Origin: Vibrio artabrorum
Lineage (GTDB): Bacteria; Pseudomonadota; Gammaproteobacteria; Enterobacterales; Vibrionaceae
Direction of reading: 5' to 3'
NCBI RefSeq assembly: GCF_024347295.1
Contig: NZ_AP025458.1
Coordinates: 682,001 to 746,000, forward strand
Length of the DNA: 64,000 nucleotides
Both the position numbers and the translations under genes were made by a program. Under the pieces are notes generated by a model, which worked only from the letters and a program-made list of their open reading frames with translations, ran no database searches and had not been told where the DNA came from. How positions within the stretch are numbered: the stretch's first letter is position 1; each line of letters starts with the position of its first letter. Positions 1 through 8,542 of this stretch are shown here, one piece after another.

Positions 1-1
1 A

Positions 2-235
2 CTGGCTTACGGTGCTTATATCTACACTATACCGATGATCTCAACTAATGAACTAAGCTTTTTTGGAACGTTGAATCCTATTCTTGCGATGATTCTTGGT
101 GCTACCTTGATGGGTGAGTCATTTAGCGTAATCCAAGTTTTTGTCATGGTTATAATGGTAGCTAGCAATATTATTGCTCAGTTTTTTGAGTACCGGAAAA
201 ACTTGCCAACCGAACAAGTTATTATTAATTACTGA
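2..235 (+). CDS. EamA/DMT-family permease, C-terminal part
   Basis: The frame is open from base 2, so the gene begins left of the window and only the last 77 or so residues are seen. The visible part has two hydrophobic stretches separated by a GTLNPILAMILGATLMGESF motif, which is typical of the last two helices of EamA (drug/metabolite exporter) domains, where a conserved Pro and Glu frame the helix. It is an inner-membrane exporter of unknown substrate. The C-terminal tail is short and polar. An IS5-family remnant begins 134 bp downstream. Family assignment is fairly secure; the substrate cannot be inferred. Confidence 0.7.
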   Translation: MAYGAYIYTIPMISTNELSFFGTLNPILAMILGATLMGESFSVIQVFVMVIMVASNIIAQFFEYRKNLPTEQVIINY

Positions 236-368
236 CTCTACGCAGCATTTAAACAACATAAGTGAAAATGTAGTGACACGTTGAGTTTAGTCATCAGGCT
301 AAAGGTTTTTGATACTCAAGGTTAATTCTCTAAATGTAAATTTAATAAAATAGTTGACAGGGTTTTCC
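236..368. other. AT-rich spacer, nothing recognised
   Basis: This gap lies between the truncated permease gene and the IS5-family element. I see no hairpin with a T-run, no ORF and no target-site duplication of the IS. Confidence 0.5.
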
Positions 369-1419
369 GGCTTTGTTGCGTAATTCAATGGAACTAAATC
401 AAGAACCTACGATCTGATCAGCTACCTCCACCCTCTCTCGTAGCCCTATGCCTAAGCCTCGTTACAAAACAACCAACTGGAAGCAATACAACCAATCACT
501 CATTAACCGTGGCTCTCTGACCTTTTGGATTGATGAAGAAGCAATAAGCGGGTGGGCGCAAAGTAAACAGAATAAGCGCGGGAAGCCGCGTCGGTTCAGT
601 GATTTAGCTATCACGACAGCACTCATGGTGAAACGAGTTTTTCTATGCCATTGAGAGCGCTTCAAGGATTTATCGACTCGATATTTAAGTTAGCCCATGT
701 ACCGTTAAGTTGTCCGCATTACACCTGCATAAGTCGTAGAGCCAAGCAAGTTGAGGTTTCATTTAAGACTAAAACGAGAGGAGCGATACAGCACCTAGCT
801 ATTGATGCTACTGGCCTTAAGGTTTATGGCGAAGGTGAATGGAAAGTCAAAAAACATGGGACGGATGGCAAGCGTAGAGTCTGGCGAAAGCTTCATATTG
901 CCGTCGATACCAACACTCATGAGATCATTGCCGCCGAGCTAAGTTTATCGACAGTTACAGATGGAGAAGTACTCCCTAACTTACTGAAACAAACACGCCG
1001 AAGTAACCTTGAGGTGTCTGGTGATGGCGCTACGACACGAGAGCGTGTCACGCTGCTATTAAGATTAAGGGAGCCATTGCGCTTATTCCCCCAAGAGAAG
1101 GGGCAGCCTTCTGGGAGCGTGGTCACCTTCGAAATCTCGCCGTGGGTTGCCAGAAATTATACGGCTCAAATAAGTATTGGAAAGAGCGGTATGGATACCA
1201 CAAACGTTCACTCTCAGAAACAGCGATGTATCGAGTTAAACAGTTGCTAGGAGGGAAACTGAGTTTAAGAAATTACAATGCACAGGTGGGTGAAACTTAC
1301 GCGATGATAAAAGCGTTGAACAAGCTTACTGGGTTAGGTATGCCTGAAACTTGTCGTGTTGACTAAAAACCAAGCAAAACGGGTTGCTCTATCTCTAAAT
1401 TTAATTACGCAACAAAGCC
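369..1419 (+). mobile_element. IS5-family (IS903-type) element, decayed copy
   Basis: The element is bounded by inverted repeats ggctttgttgcgtaatt at 369-385 and its complement at 1403-1419. It is the same IS as the intact copy at 26945-27998, about 1.05 kb and near identical in sequence. The transposase has two single-base deletions. No direct duplication is visible at its flanks, unlike the intact copy, so this insertion is older or one flank was lost by recombination. Confidence 0.85.
448..1366 (+). pseudogene. IS5-family transposase, two frameshifts
   Basis: Aligned with the intact 306-aa copy at 26999-27919, this gene has lost one T in a T-run near 640 (five Ts instead of six) and one T near 1030 (ggcgctacg instead of ggcgcttacg). 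The product is therefore split over three frames (448-654, 645 to about 1030, about 1030-1366). The DDE-type core (AIDATGLKVYGEGEW, SGDGA) and the C-terminal YHKRSLSETAMYR block remain readable across the shifts. It should be inactive unless complemented in trans. Confidence 0.88.
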
Positions 1420-1649
1420 CAGTTTGTTGGATAACCGGTCCTTAACGAGTTAGCGAAATTATCTGTAATCAGCCGGTGATCTACTTTTTTCTAAGTTAAG
1501 TCAGAACTGGTGAGTGGAAATTTCTTTTTTCTTAAAAACAACGGTATTGCAATGAGATATGTGTTTAAGATATTAAGTTGTCATCGGAACATGCATTTAC
1601 ATTAATCGATATCGTCGAATTAATGTAAGGGGCCCTTCATAAAGAGCAT
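1420..1649. other. Intergenic stretch, nothing recognised
   Basis: About 230 bp of AT-rich DNA between the IS5 remnant and a decayed transposase-like stretch. There is a short inverted repeat around 1603-1626 (attaatcgatat / cgtcgaattaatg) but no T-run or ORF. Confidence 0.4.
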
Positions 1650-2490
1650 AAGTATCTACACAGATTGGTCCCATATTGAGTAATCGATTTTATAAAGGGA
1701 ACTGATCCAAAATTCAATGTTCAAGAGAGTCAAGACTCGCTAAACGGTATCAGACCATTGTTAAGGAACATGTGACTGTGAATTCGACTAATGTCTTTGC
1801 GGCTAAATCATTAGAGTACAATGTAATCTTGGGCTTTTACCCAAGCAACATGGCGCTTTACCACAATGAAAAAGGGACCTTTCCTATGCTGAATAGTCCG
1901 GAGAACTGGCTGGCAAGAGCTGTAGTAAAAGAGATTCAAAGTCTCTGTGTTCTATAGCTCATGACTGGTGTCGTATCAATTCTTCTAAATATCAGAGTAA
2001 GTTCGATAAGATTTGGATATAAGTTACAAGCCACTCTATTCGTTGACGCTGATACGGGGTGGTGTATTGCTCTGGCAGGTCTGAATTTATTGACTGAGAA
2101 AGGAATTTATCAATACCGGTCTGAGGAGATTCAACCGAAAAAAGCCATTTGGACTCACTTTTTGAAAGTACTCCGTAGTAAGAACAATTACGCTTAGATA
2201 AGCATTTAGTCTACGTTGTCGGCAGGGAAGTGGATTCAGCAAAAGATCTAAGCCGCTTAGGGTCTACATATTGGCTAACGCCAACAAAAAAGAATCCACC
2301 TTCCGTCATTAAGGGCAATTTAAAACGCCCGAATCAATTGGTCGAAATCTAAATCCAGATATCAAAGGGGTGTTTCAATACAATGGAGAGAAGGTTATTT
2401 TTTGTCGGAGATACGAAGGTTGAGTTACAGAGGAAGTCGGAAACGTTGGTATCGCGAGTTCAAGAAAGTCGACATGAAGTGTGAATATTT
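1650..2490 (+). pseudogene. Degenerate transposase, probably IS4-like
   Basis: Short open stretches at 1772-1957 and 1961-2197, plus the following frame, can be strung together only by ignoring stops. The reading YKLQATLFVDADTG, then EEIQPKK and YVVGREVDSAKDLSRLG, resembles the central part of some IS4-family DDE transposases (a VDADTG-like strand, then an I/V-x-D-R-E-x-D-like block). The first acidic residue of the second block is Gly here. There is no intact ORF and there are no recognisable ends. I infer a heavily decayed element; the family is tentative. Confidence 0.4.
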
Positions 2491-2519
2491 GAGCTAACCT
2501 TGGTGGTTAGCTCCTTTTT
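2491..2519. terminator. Rho-independent terminator
   Basis: A 9-bp perfect stem, gagctaacc (2491-2499) with ggttagctc (2505-2513), is followed by a T-rich tract (cctttttt). The T-run is on the plus strand, but the hairpin also lies directly after the stop codon of the minus-strand integrase, so it may close transcription from both sides. Confidence 0.65.
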
Positions 2520-2525
2520 TATTTT

Positions 2526-3767
2526 TTATCCGACAGCTCGAAGTGTACGCGTACCTGTAACTGAAAGGTTACCTTGTGATGCGTCTGTTATGTGATTGCT
2601 CCACCAGGCCATTAGCTTTTTACGTCGGTCTAGGTAGTCAGCTCTGTTGTACGCTTTACGTACTTCATTTGAATCAATATGAGAGAGTGCAGCCTCTATA
2701 ACGTCTGAATCAAACCCTTGCTCATTGAGCGTCGTACTTGCTAAAGCTCTGAGTCCATGTGCAACTAACTTCCCTTTGTAGTTCATACGCTTTAATGCCA
2801 TATTTGCTGTTTGAGGGTTGATATGAGTCTTTGGATTTCTATCTGAAGGAAAGATAAACTCACGATGACCACTGATTGGTTGCATTACATCCAATAATCC
2901 CAAGGTTTGCTCTGTGAGCGGTATCACGTGTTCTTTGCGCATTTTCATACGCTCGACAGGTACCCCCCAACATTTATTATCAAAATCAATTTCATCCCAC
3001 TTAGCTCCAGCAGCTTCATTTGGGCGCGACATAGTATGAAGTTGCCATTCAATAAGACATCGAGTCGTGAGTTTTATATTGGCTTTGTTAATGGCGAGCA
3101 TTAAACCAGGTAACTCTTTCGGTGTTATTGTCGGCATGTGTTTTTTCTTCGGTGTTTCAAATGCCGCCTTTATACCGGTTAGGCGGTTTGCATCCACCAG
3201 CCCTGTATTCAATGCAAAGGTCATAATCTCATTGAGACGTTGAGAAAGCCGCTTGATGGTCTCTAAGTTACCTTTGTGGGCTAGAGGCTTCATTGTATCG
3301 ATAGCATGCTGAGGGCGTAGCTCTGATACTGGATACGGTCCAAGAGCGGGGAAGATATGAAGCTTAAGAGAGCTCCAAATATCATCGGCATAGTTTGGTG
3401 TTACTTTTTTTCTTTTTATTTCGAACCAATCTTTAGCGACAACTTCGAGTGTTGCGCTACGGTGGCCTTGTTGCTCTAAAGCGATTTGTTCTCGGTGTTC
3501 TTTTGGATCGATATTATCCGATAGTAGCTTTCGTGATTGTGCTCTAAGTTCACGAGCTTCAGCTAGAGAGACTTCTGGGTAGCTACCAAAGCTTAGGGTA
3601 GTACGCTTTTTGGTGTATGGTCGATAGTAATCAAATAGCCATAGTTTTGATGAATTAGGCTTTATACGGAGGACAAGCCCTTGACCATCTCGCAGGTCAT
3701 AAACCTTATCTTTTGGCTTCGCTTGTTTAATTTCCGTATTGGTTAGAGGTTTCGTTGTTCTCGCCAT
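2526..3767 (-). CDS. P4-type tyrosine integrase (distal island)
   Basis: A 413-residue site-specific recombinase. Residues 1-90 form the DUF4102 arm-binding domain, about 105-200 the core-binding SAM-like domain, and about 215-390 the catalytic domain. The active-site set is visible as R248 (MSRPNE), H337/R340 (HGLRAL), H363 and Y373 (KAYNR). It has the same length and the same catalytic positions as the second integrase at 33537-34778. It is transcribed away from a degenerate copy of the ssrA 3' end 160 bp upstream, the usual layout for an island in tmRNA. I infer it serves, or served, an island extending left of 3928. Its body appears intact and may be functional. Confidence 0.93.
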   Translation of the reverse strand: MARTTKPLTNTEIKQAKPKDKVYDLRDGQGLVLRIKPNSSKLWLFDYYRPYTKKRTTLSFGSYPEVSLAEARELRAQSRKLLSDNIDPKEHREQIALEQQGHRSATLEVVAKDWFEIKRKKVTPNYADDIWSSLKLHIFPALGPYPVSELRPQHAIDTMKPLAHKGNLETIKRLSQRLNEIMTFALNTGLVDANRLTGIKAAFETPKKKHMPTITPKELPGLMLAINKANIKLTTRCLIEWQLHTMSRPNEAAGAKWDEIDFDNKCWGVPVERMKMRKEHVIPLTEQTLGLLDVMQPISGHREFIFPSDRNPKTHINPQTANMALKRMNYKGKLVAHGLRALASTTLNEQGFDSDVIEAALSHIDSNEVRKAYNRADYLDRRKKLMAWWSNHITDASQGNLSVTGTRTLRAVG

Positions 3768-3798
3768 AGCAGTACCAAAGTTAGCATTATCGAATCGG

Positions 3799-3819
3799 TA
3801 CTGCTAAGCGTACTGCTAA
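3799..3819. repeat. Direct repeat tactgctaa in integrase leader
   Basis: Two copies of tactgctaa (3799-3807 and 3811-3819) separated by gcg lie 32 bp upstream of the integrase start. The other integrase has an analogous pair, tgggtaa-type repeats at about 34823-34841. Such short paired repeats between the integrase gene and the att core are candidate arm-type integrase or excisionase binding sites. Confidence 0.4.
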
Positions 3820-3893
3820 AAAAATGAGCTGTCCAGAACGAGATAGGACTAGTGTGCACGCTAAGTTATTGATTTAATTTTTATTGGGTATAA

Positions 3894-3940
3894 AAAAAGA
3901 CGCCCTAGGACGTCTTTCTCTATGAATTGGTGGGCTGGCG
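3894..3940 (-). repeat. Duplicated ssrA terminator and 3' end (att remnant)
   Basis: Positions 3897-3916 repeat the tmRNA terminator hairpin (aagacgccctaggacgtctt against aagacgtcctaggacgtctt at 34925-34944). Positions 3927-3940 (ttggtgggctggcg) match the tmRNA 3' CCA end (ttggtggagctggcgg at 34955) apart from one missing base. The flank to the left (cacgctaagttattgat) also parallels the flank left of the real ssrA terminator (gacgctaaggtattgat). This is the signature of an integration site in ssrA: each inserted island brings or leaves a copy of the gene end. It marks the boundary between two stacked islands. Confidence 0.8.
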
Positions 3941-4445
3941 TAATTTGACTTTAACTTTTAACTTTATGAATTATAAGGTTATTGCTCGATTTGAGTTTTA
4001 TTTATGGGTAACGAATTGGGTAACAAGTGCTTAGGATGTTAAAAAACACTGTTAGACGTTATATGACATTGAGCCTGTTATACTGTACTTTTCTTGTTGT
4101 TTTTTGAACGACAATGGTTTGCTTACTCTAGTGCAGATTGTTCTCTGTTCAGCTCCCTCTTTCACAATTTTAACAGGGAGTTCAGTTCCTCAATCTTAAG
4201 CGTTTTACATCAAATCCTTAAACTCACTATTTAGCCTTTTAATTTCGATAATATTTTCAACTTGGCATGCCGAAGTTAAATTCATAAATGTAGTGAGCAA
4301 GTTGTCACTCACGCACCACATGGAAGCAGGAGTCCTGTTGGAACTTAAGGATCAATAAGTTAACTCAGATTTAACAAGATAAAAGATTGTGCTGGGTATG
4401 GCTCTAGGTACGGGAACAAAAAATTTCATCACTACACTGCTGAGA
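3941..4445. other. Island left-end non-coding region with integrase-leader-like repeat
   Basis: There is no ORF here. Positions 4005-4056 (tgggtaacgaattgggtaac, later ttaaaaaacact and a gacg block) closely match the region upstream of the second integrase (ttgggtaacgtattgggtaa at about 34823 and ttaaaaaacact at 34868), in the same orientation. The paired gggtaac motifs therefore lie on both sides of the island, as expected for P and P' arm sites of the attachment region, or as the leader of a lost third integrase. Nothing is recognised from 4100 to 4445. Confidence 0.45.
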
Positions 4446-5189
4446 CTAGAGCTTACCCACCTGAAAATTCTTCATCAGCTTTTCATCAATGCAACTACGT
4501 AAAAACTGATTCATAGGTTGCATATTGTTCGTTGTGTAGAAGTCCAACATCAATGTGTTGAACTCTTGCTGCCTTTTAGCTGGGACATTAATAATCGGAT
4601 AGCCTTTACTTAATAAAATCCCATTCATCATAAACCGTCCCGTTCGCTTATTTACATCCCAAAAAAATTGGTTTCTAGCCATTTGTAAGAAAGCCGTGAT
4701 AGCTCGATCGTAAACATCGAGTTGTACGAAAACATTAGCTTCTACTTCTAACCATTTTTCATCCAACTCACTTGGAGCTGGTGGTTCATACTCTGAGCCT
4801 GTAATAGACACATACCCTGTACGAAACTTACCCCACTCCAATGCTTCCTCTTCCGCTGCAATAGAATGAAGCGTTAAAGCAGTTTCTTTGGTAAACGAAA
4901 AACTGCCATTATTAACTAACTCAAAAATACACTGCCAAGTCTTGGCTTGGTTTTGAGCCATGTTTTGATCGCTGATCCTATGCCCACCAACCGTTACCCC
5001 ATCAAGAATGGTTTGCACTTCCGGTAACGTCATAGCAACGCCTTCGAGATTAACAGCGTTATACACCAAAGAAGGGACATCACGTTTTGCTAGCTGCTTT
5101 GCAAGAGGAATATTGGGAGTCATCCCCCACTTAGTATCAGTACACATGGCTTTTCTATTTGTTATTGAGTCAGAACCCTGATTATACAT
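4446..5189 (-). CDS. Fic/DOC-family protein with altered active-site motif
   Basis: A 247-residue Fic-fold protein. The core motif, canonically HxFx(D/E)GN(G/K)RxxR, reads QFFWDVNKRTGR here (residues 174-185). The catalytic His is Gln174 and the Gly is Val179, while the Asp, Asn, Lys and both Arg residues are kept. The flap region (FRTGYVSITG then YEPPAPSEL, about residues 122-141) is present. An N-terminal NLEG (47-50) resembles the inhibitory (S/T)xxxE(G/N) helix but has Ala at the Ser/Thr position. AMP transfer needs the His, so classical AMPylation is doubtful. The start is supported by a ggag RBS. It lies 98 bp downstream of a winged-helix gene on the same strand, a probable operon at the island edge. 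Confidence 0.85.
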   Translation of the reverse strand: MYNQGSDSITNRKAMCTDTKWGMTPNIPLAKQLAKRDVPSLVYNAVNLEGVAMTLPEVQTILDGVTVGGHRISDQNMAQNQAKTWQCIFELVNNGSFSFTKETALTLHSIAAEEEALEWGKFRTGYVSITGSEYEPPAPSELDEKWLEVEANVFVQLDVYDRAITAFLQMARNQFFWDVNKRTGRFMMNGILLSKGYPIINVPAKRQQEFNTLMLDFYTTNNMQPMNQFLRSCIDEKLMKNFQVGKL

Positions 5190-5287
5190 TGATTACTCCG
5201 ACTTAGTTAGCAACTAGGTTTATGAGTAGAACCGATTAAGGTTTAGCTAGACGGCTAGCATACTGCCACATATAGCCAACAAGAACT

Positions 5288-6094
5288 TTACGAGTAATAT
5301 TGACGCTTAGCGTGAGATATCAGAGCAAGAGGAATGCTCATCGTTGCTTTCTGTGCTTGATTACGAGAATAACAGAGCTTTACACCCTCTGGTTCATCAA
5401 GGTTTAAGTGAATAGGCCAAATGACTTCTGTCAAAGGAGTGCTGTTCGTTTCTGTCTGATAAGTAATTTCTAACCATTGCTCGGTATATAAAGCACCAAG
5501 AATACTATCAAGCTCTGGCGTCATTGCCTGCTTGGACCAATGGTGAGCACTTTTCTTATCGACGGGTAGTTTATTTAACCAACGCTTATCTCGATTCCCA
5601 TCATGCAGCTTTTCAAACTGCTCAAGATAAGGAGAAATCGCTTCAAGGAAACGACTTCTTACTTTGTCTGGTAAATAATGAAGAAGCATGTTTGAGGATA
5701 AGTAGGCGACAAGAGCCGCATGGGGAAAGCCTTCTAGATAATTAGCACGATATCGCACAGCATGAGAGGTTCCCACCGTCAGAACCTCAATACCCAATAA
5801 CTCTTGTAAACGCCTATTCTTTAAGATCCGCCTAACGGAGTGATAACTCGCAGATGTACCACGAGAGATGACAGTATCAGCAAGAGCTTGGTAGCCTAAT
5901 GGTTGAGATGTGTGCTTGGGAATGACATCACAAAGAGTCAGTAAGAGCTCCATCGTTTTGATTGGGTGTTTATCAGGCAAAGAAGTGCCATTTTCTATTT
6001 CAAAGATGGCTTCCCAGAGTAATGACTGACTTTGCACATTATGCAAAGTTGGTTTTTTACGACGGATGAGATGATTAATCGTGATGTTAATCAC
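5288..6094 (-). CDS. Winged-helix protein with WYL-like C-terminus
   Basis: A 268-residue protein with a GTG start (GTGATTAACATC) behind a gaagg RBS. Residues 40-115 are helical with a winged-HTH-like pattern (YQALADTVISRGTSASYHSVRRILKN). The C-terminal about 70 residues (QWLEITYQTE, VIWPIHLNLDEPEG, KLCYSRN) have the strand layout of a degenerate WYL domain. The plan resembles the 204-aa protein at 10782-11396 and, in outline, WYL regulators such as YfjR of CP4-57. A role as a DNA-binding repressor of the downstream Fic-like gene is an inference. It is divergent from 6182-6913, with an 87-bp gap that must hold promoters for both directions. Confidence 0.5.
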   Translation of the reverse strand: MINITINHLIRRKKPTLHNVQSQSLLWEAIFEIENGTSLPDKHPIKTMELLLTLCDVIPKHTSQPLGYQALADTVISRGTSASYHSVRRILKNRRLQELLGIEVLTVGTSHAVRYRANYLEGFPHAALVAYLSSNMLLHYLPDKVRSRFLEAISPYLEQFEKLHDGNRDKRWLNKLPVDKKSAHHWSKQAMTPELDSILGALYTEQWLEITYQTETNSTPLTEVIWPIHLNLDEPEGVKLCYSRNQAQKATMSIPLALISHAKRQYYS

Positions 6095-6181
6095 AACTTA
6101 AACCTTCAACGTCAGTGTTTGCAAATAGTGCAAAGCCAATATGTAGCCTGCTTACTTCTAATTTAGGTGTAAGAGGTTCTA

Positions 6182-6913
6182 ATGAAAAGGTCAGGTTTAT
6201 GGTTAACTTTATCTTTATTTATCCTACCAACCGCAAACGCATCAATTAAGAGTGATATTGAGCAGCAGTGGCGAGTAGCTAATGAAGTCGTTAATGATGA
6301 AAGCATAAAGGTAACGATACAAGCGGCTGATTTTAACGAGGACGGTGTCTTAGATTACGCAGCTTACAGTTCGTACTTTTGCGGTAGTCAAGGATGTATT
6401 TATGACATTTATTCAAAGATTAATGGGCAGTATTGTCAAGTAGGAAAATATGACCTTGATATTGCTCTATTTGAATATCAAGGGGAGTTTAAACAATGCA
6501 GCGACAACTTTCTCTCAGTAGCGAATCAAAAGCGTTCCCCTCAAGAGCCTAAAGCAACGGACAACCAAAAGAGTCACACTTCTGAAGCGGATACTAACTA
6601 TCGCAATACAGGTTTAGTTTCAATCTCTCTAAAAACGACTTATGCAAGAGATATTACGCTTCGCCAAGTTCCAATCCCGACCCTGATTATTCAAGCTGTG
6701 ACTGATTCCGTTACTTTGCAAGGAGTCACTATTAATAGAGGGCACTGTCCAACGATGAGTAAAACACTGGATGGTAGGCCACTTAGCTTTTTTCCTAGCT
6801 CACTGAAATTTGGCCAAAAGAAAGCAGTAGGGTTTCGATGCTCAATTGAGGACGTATTAGAAGTAAAGGTTCATACCAATCTTGGCAATGAATCTTTTGA
6901 AGTAACCGATTAA
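6182..6913 (+). CDS. Secreted or periplasmic protein of unknown function
   Basis: 243 residues with a clear Sec signal peptide (MKRSGLWLTLSLFILPTANA, cleavage near residue 20). An acidic stretch DFNEDGVLDYA (about 50-60) looks like an EF-hand-type calcium loop (FG-GAP or dockerin-like spacing), followed by a Cys-rich patch (FCGSQGC). The second half, from about residue 145, reads as an all-beta domain with single cysteines (GHC, FRC) that may pair. I do not recognise a named family. It lies directly upstream of the GTPase gene (stop at 6913, next ATG at 6933) and is probably co-transcribed with it. Confidence 0.6.
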   Translation: MKRSGLWLTLSLFILPTANASIKSDIEQQWRVANEVVNDESIKVTIQAADFNEDGVLDYAAYSSYFCGSQGCIYDIYSKINGQYCQVGKYDLDIALFEYQGEFKQCSDNFLSVANQKRSPQEPKATDNQKSHTSEADTNYRNTGLVSISLKTTYARDITLRQVPIPTLIIQAVTDSVTLQGVTINRGHCPTMSKTLDGRPLSFFPSSLKFGQKKAVGFRCSIEDVLEVKVHTNLGNESFEVTD

Positions 6914-6932
6914 TGTGAGGCTAGTAAGTACG

Positions 6933-7793
6933 ATGATAATAAAAAATAACGAAAAACCTTCAGTAGAATCTCTTAAAGCTTTTGTTGAAGAGGTGAGAAA
7001 TTTCAAGCCTAAAGTCGCGATAATGGGGAAGTCTGGAGCAGGAAAATCAAGCTTAGTCAACGCTCTTTTTGGGGAGTCTGTTTCAACGGTAAGTGATATT
7101 GGTACTGGAACAAAAGAAGTCAATTACTTTGATTATGAAGGTATCACATTAATCGACTTTCCGGGCTTAGCAGATCTTAATAAAGAAAATGAAGCTCAAT
7201 TTCTCAAAATGTACGAAGAAGAATTGAGTGATGTCGATCTGGCTTTGTGGATTATTCCTGCTAATGACCGTGCAAATGCACCTGACATTGCAATATATGA
7301 GCAGCTTTTGAAGCCTGAGCGTGAAAGAATGCCAACGATGGTTATATTATCAAAACAGGATAATGTGGGTACACCACATAAAAAGTTCTGGGATGATGAT
7401 GACTTCAGGCCTACCGATAAACTTGTTCAAGCTATTCTGGAAAAAGAAAATTTGTTATCAAATGAGTTCGATCTGTCTACTCGGTATATCTCATCTGTTG
7501 CTACAGAGTATGATGATGATACGAAAGTTTATCGCTCATTTAACTTGGATGGCCTTGTCAATAAAATCGTCAGCGTGTTGCCTAATGAAAAAAAGTATGC
7601 AATCACAAGAGAAGTCGATGATAAAAATGTAACTTCAGAAACACGAATAGCTGCTGAACAGGGGCTTTGGGAATCAATGAAAAGCTTTATGGGGGATGCG
7701 TTTGATAGTGCTAAGGATGTAGCTTCTGATATCATTATCGCTTCTCTTCCTAGCGCCCTTAGTTGGGTAACAAAGAAGTTTAAATTTTGGTGA
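6933..7793 (+). CDS. YfjP/YeeP-like GTPase
   Basis: A 286-residue TRAFAC-class small GTPase of the kind found in CP4-type cryptic prophages. Residues 32-40 are the P-loop (GKSGAGKSS), the G2 Thr lies in GTGTKEV, G3 is DFPGLA and G4 is SKQD in place of NKxD. The C-terminal about 50 residues, with an amphipathic then hydrophobic stretch (IIIASLPSALSWVTKKF), may contact membrane. I start at ATG 6933, 12 nt after a gagg RBS; an in-frame GTG at 6915 would add six residues. It is followed 6 nt later by a tiny zinc-ribbon gene. In E. coli this gene travels with radC-like and WYL genes, as here. Confidence 0.85.
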   Translation: MIIKNNEKPSVESLKAFVEEVRNFKPKVAIMGKSGAGKSSLVNALFGESVSTVSDIGTGTKEVNYFDYEGITLIDFPGLADLNKENEAQFLKMYEEELSDVDLALWIIPANDRANAPDIAIYEQLLKPERERMPTMVILSKQDNVGTPHKKFWDDDDFRPTDKLVQAILEKENLLSNEFDLSTRYISSVATEYDDDTKVYRSFNLDGLVNKIVSVLPNEKKYAITREVDDKNVTSETRIAAEQGLWESMKSFMGDAFDSAKDVASDIIIASLPSALSWVTKKFKFW

Positions 7794-7799
7794 ACGATA

Positions 7800-7940
7800 A
7801 TGTTTACACTGAATAATAAGATGTTAATGTGTCAAGTTTGCGGCAAAAAAGCCACTATAGAAGTCCTTTCATTTTGTTTATTGAAACTCACGAAGTGCCC
7901 CCACTGTGGTGTTCGAGGTAAGTTACTTCCGTTGCAGTAG
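7800..7940 (+). CDS. 46-aa zinc-ribbon microprotein
   Basis: A small gene starting 6 nt after the GTPase stop. The product has two CxxC knuckles (CQVC at 11-14 and CPHC at 33-36) separated by 18 residues, a compact zinc ribbon, with a hydrophobic middle (VLSFCLLKLTK). There is no obvious Shine-Dalgarno apart from purines at the end of the GTPase gene, so translation may be coupled. The function is unknown; a nucleic-acid- or partner-binding ribbon is plausible. Confidence 0.55.
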   Translation: MFTLNNKMLMCQVCGKKATIEVLSFCLLKLTKCPHCGVRGKLLPLQ

Positions 7941-8000
7941 TCACTATCATTATCAAAAAATAACAGGTCTATATTACCTAGGTGTATCTCTATTCTTAAT

Positions 8001-8035
8001 CGCCCGTAACGCTCTTATGCGCTGCGGGCTTTTTT
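8001..8035 (+). terminator. Hairpin with T-run in front of the radC-like gene
   Basis: An outer stem gcccg / cgggc (8002-8006 and 8025-8029) encloses a gcg...gcgc inner pairing and is followed by TTTTTT. The next start codon is only 28 nt further, so the hairpin sits in the leader of the next gene. It is one of a series of intergenic hairpins in this block. Confidence 0.6.
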
Positions 8036-8062
8036 GTGCCTGTAACCTAAGAGGATTGACCT

Positions 8063-8542
8063 ATGCCTACCCAATTACCTATTGCAACCTATGAGTTTCC
8101 TGTGCCTATTACGGCCATGCAAGTACTCGAAAAAGCCGCTGATATCTTAGCTCAAAGCTTTGAAGTCGGTGATACCTATACAAACCCCAATAACGTTAAA
8201 CAGTTTCTCGGTTGTAAACTCGCTCATTATGAGCGTGAAGTGTTTGCCGTGATGTTTCTGGATAACCAACATCAACTGATAGCCTTTGAAGAGCTGTTTC
8301 AAGGTACGGTGGATGCCGCTTCCGTGTATCCCCGTGAAGTCGTGAAAGCCGCGCTTAAGCATAATGCCTCAGCGGTTATATTTTCACACAATCACCCATC
8401 TGGTGTCGCAGAACCATCTCAAGCGGATAGAAAGATTACCCGCCGTCTCGTCGATGCCTTAGCGTTGATTGATGTTCGTGTACTGGACCATATAGTGATT
8501 GGCAAAGAAAGCGTCTCTTTTGCCGAGCGAGGGTGGTTGTGA
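8063..8542 (+). CDS. RadC-like JAB/MPN-domain protein (YfjY/YkfG/YeeS type)
   Basis: A 159-residue short RadC-like protein that lacks the N-terminal HhH region of chromosomal RadC. The JAMM zinc motif is complete: an upstream Glu in the strand before it, then HNHPSG (109-114) and S119xxD122. Family members are common on islands and prophages; despite the old name no DNA-repair role is established. The stop codon overlaps the start of the next gene (GTGATGA at 8539-8545), which implies translational coupling with the first DUF2787 gene. Confidence 0.92.
   Translation: MPTQLPIATYEFPVPITAMQVLEKAADILAQSFEVGDTYTNPNNVKQFLGCKLAHYEREVFAVMFLDNQHQLIAFEELFQGTVDAASVYPREVVKAALKHNASAVIFSHNHPSGVAEPSQADRKITRRLVDALALIDVRVLDHIVIGKESVSFAERGWL

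Noticed and set aside
1772..2197. Two small plus-strand genes
   Set aside because: Both read as pieces of one decayed transposase-like protein and neither has an RBS.
3941..4445. A tRNA or second small RNA at the left island end
   Set aside because: Only the tmRNA terminator and the last 14 bases of the 3' end are duplicated; no cloverleaf or tag frame can be built.
4446..5189. Classical Fic AMPylase or Doc toxin call
   Set aside because: The active-site His is replaced by Gln, so only membership of the fold family is claimed.
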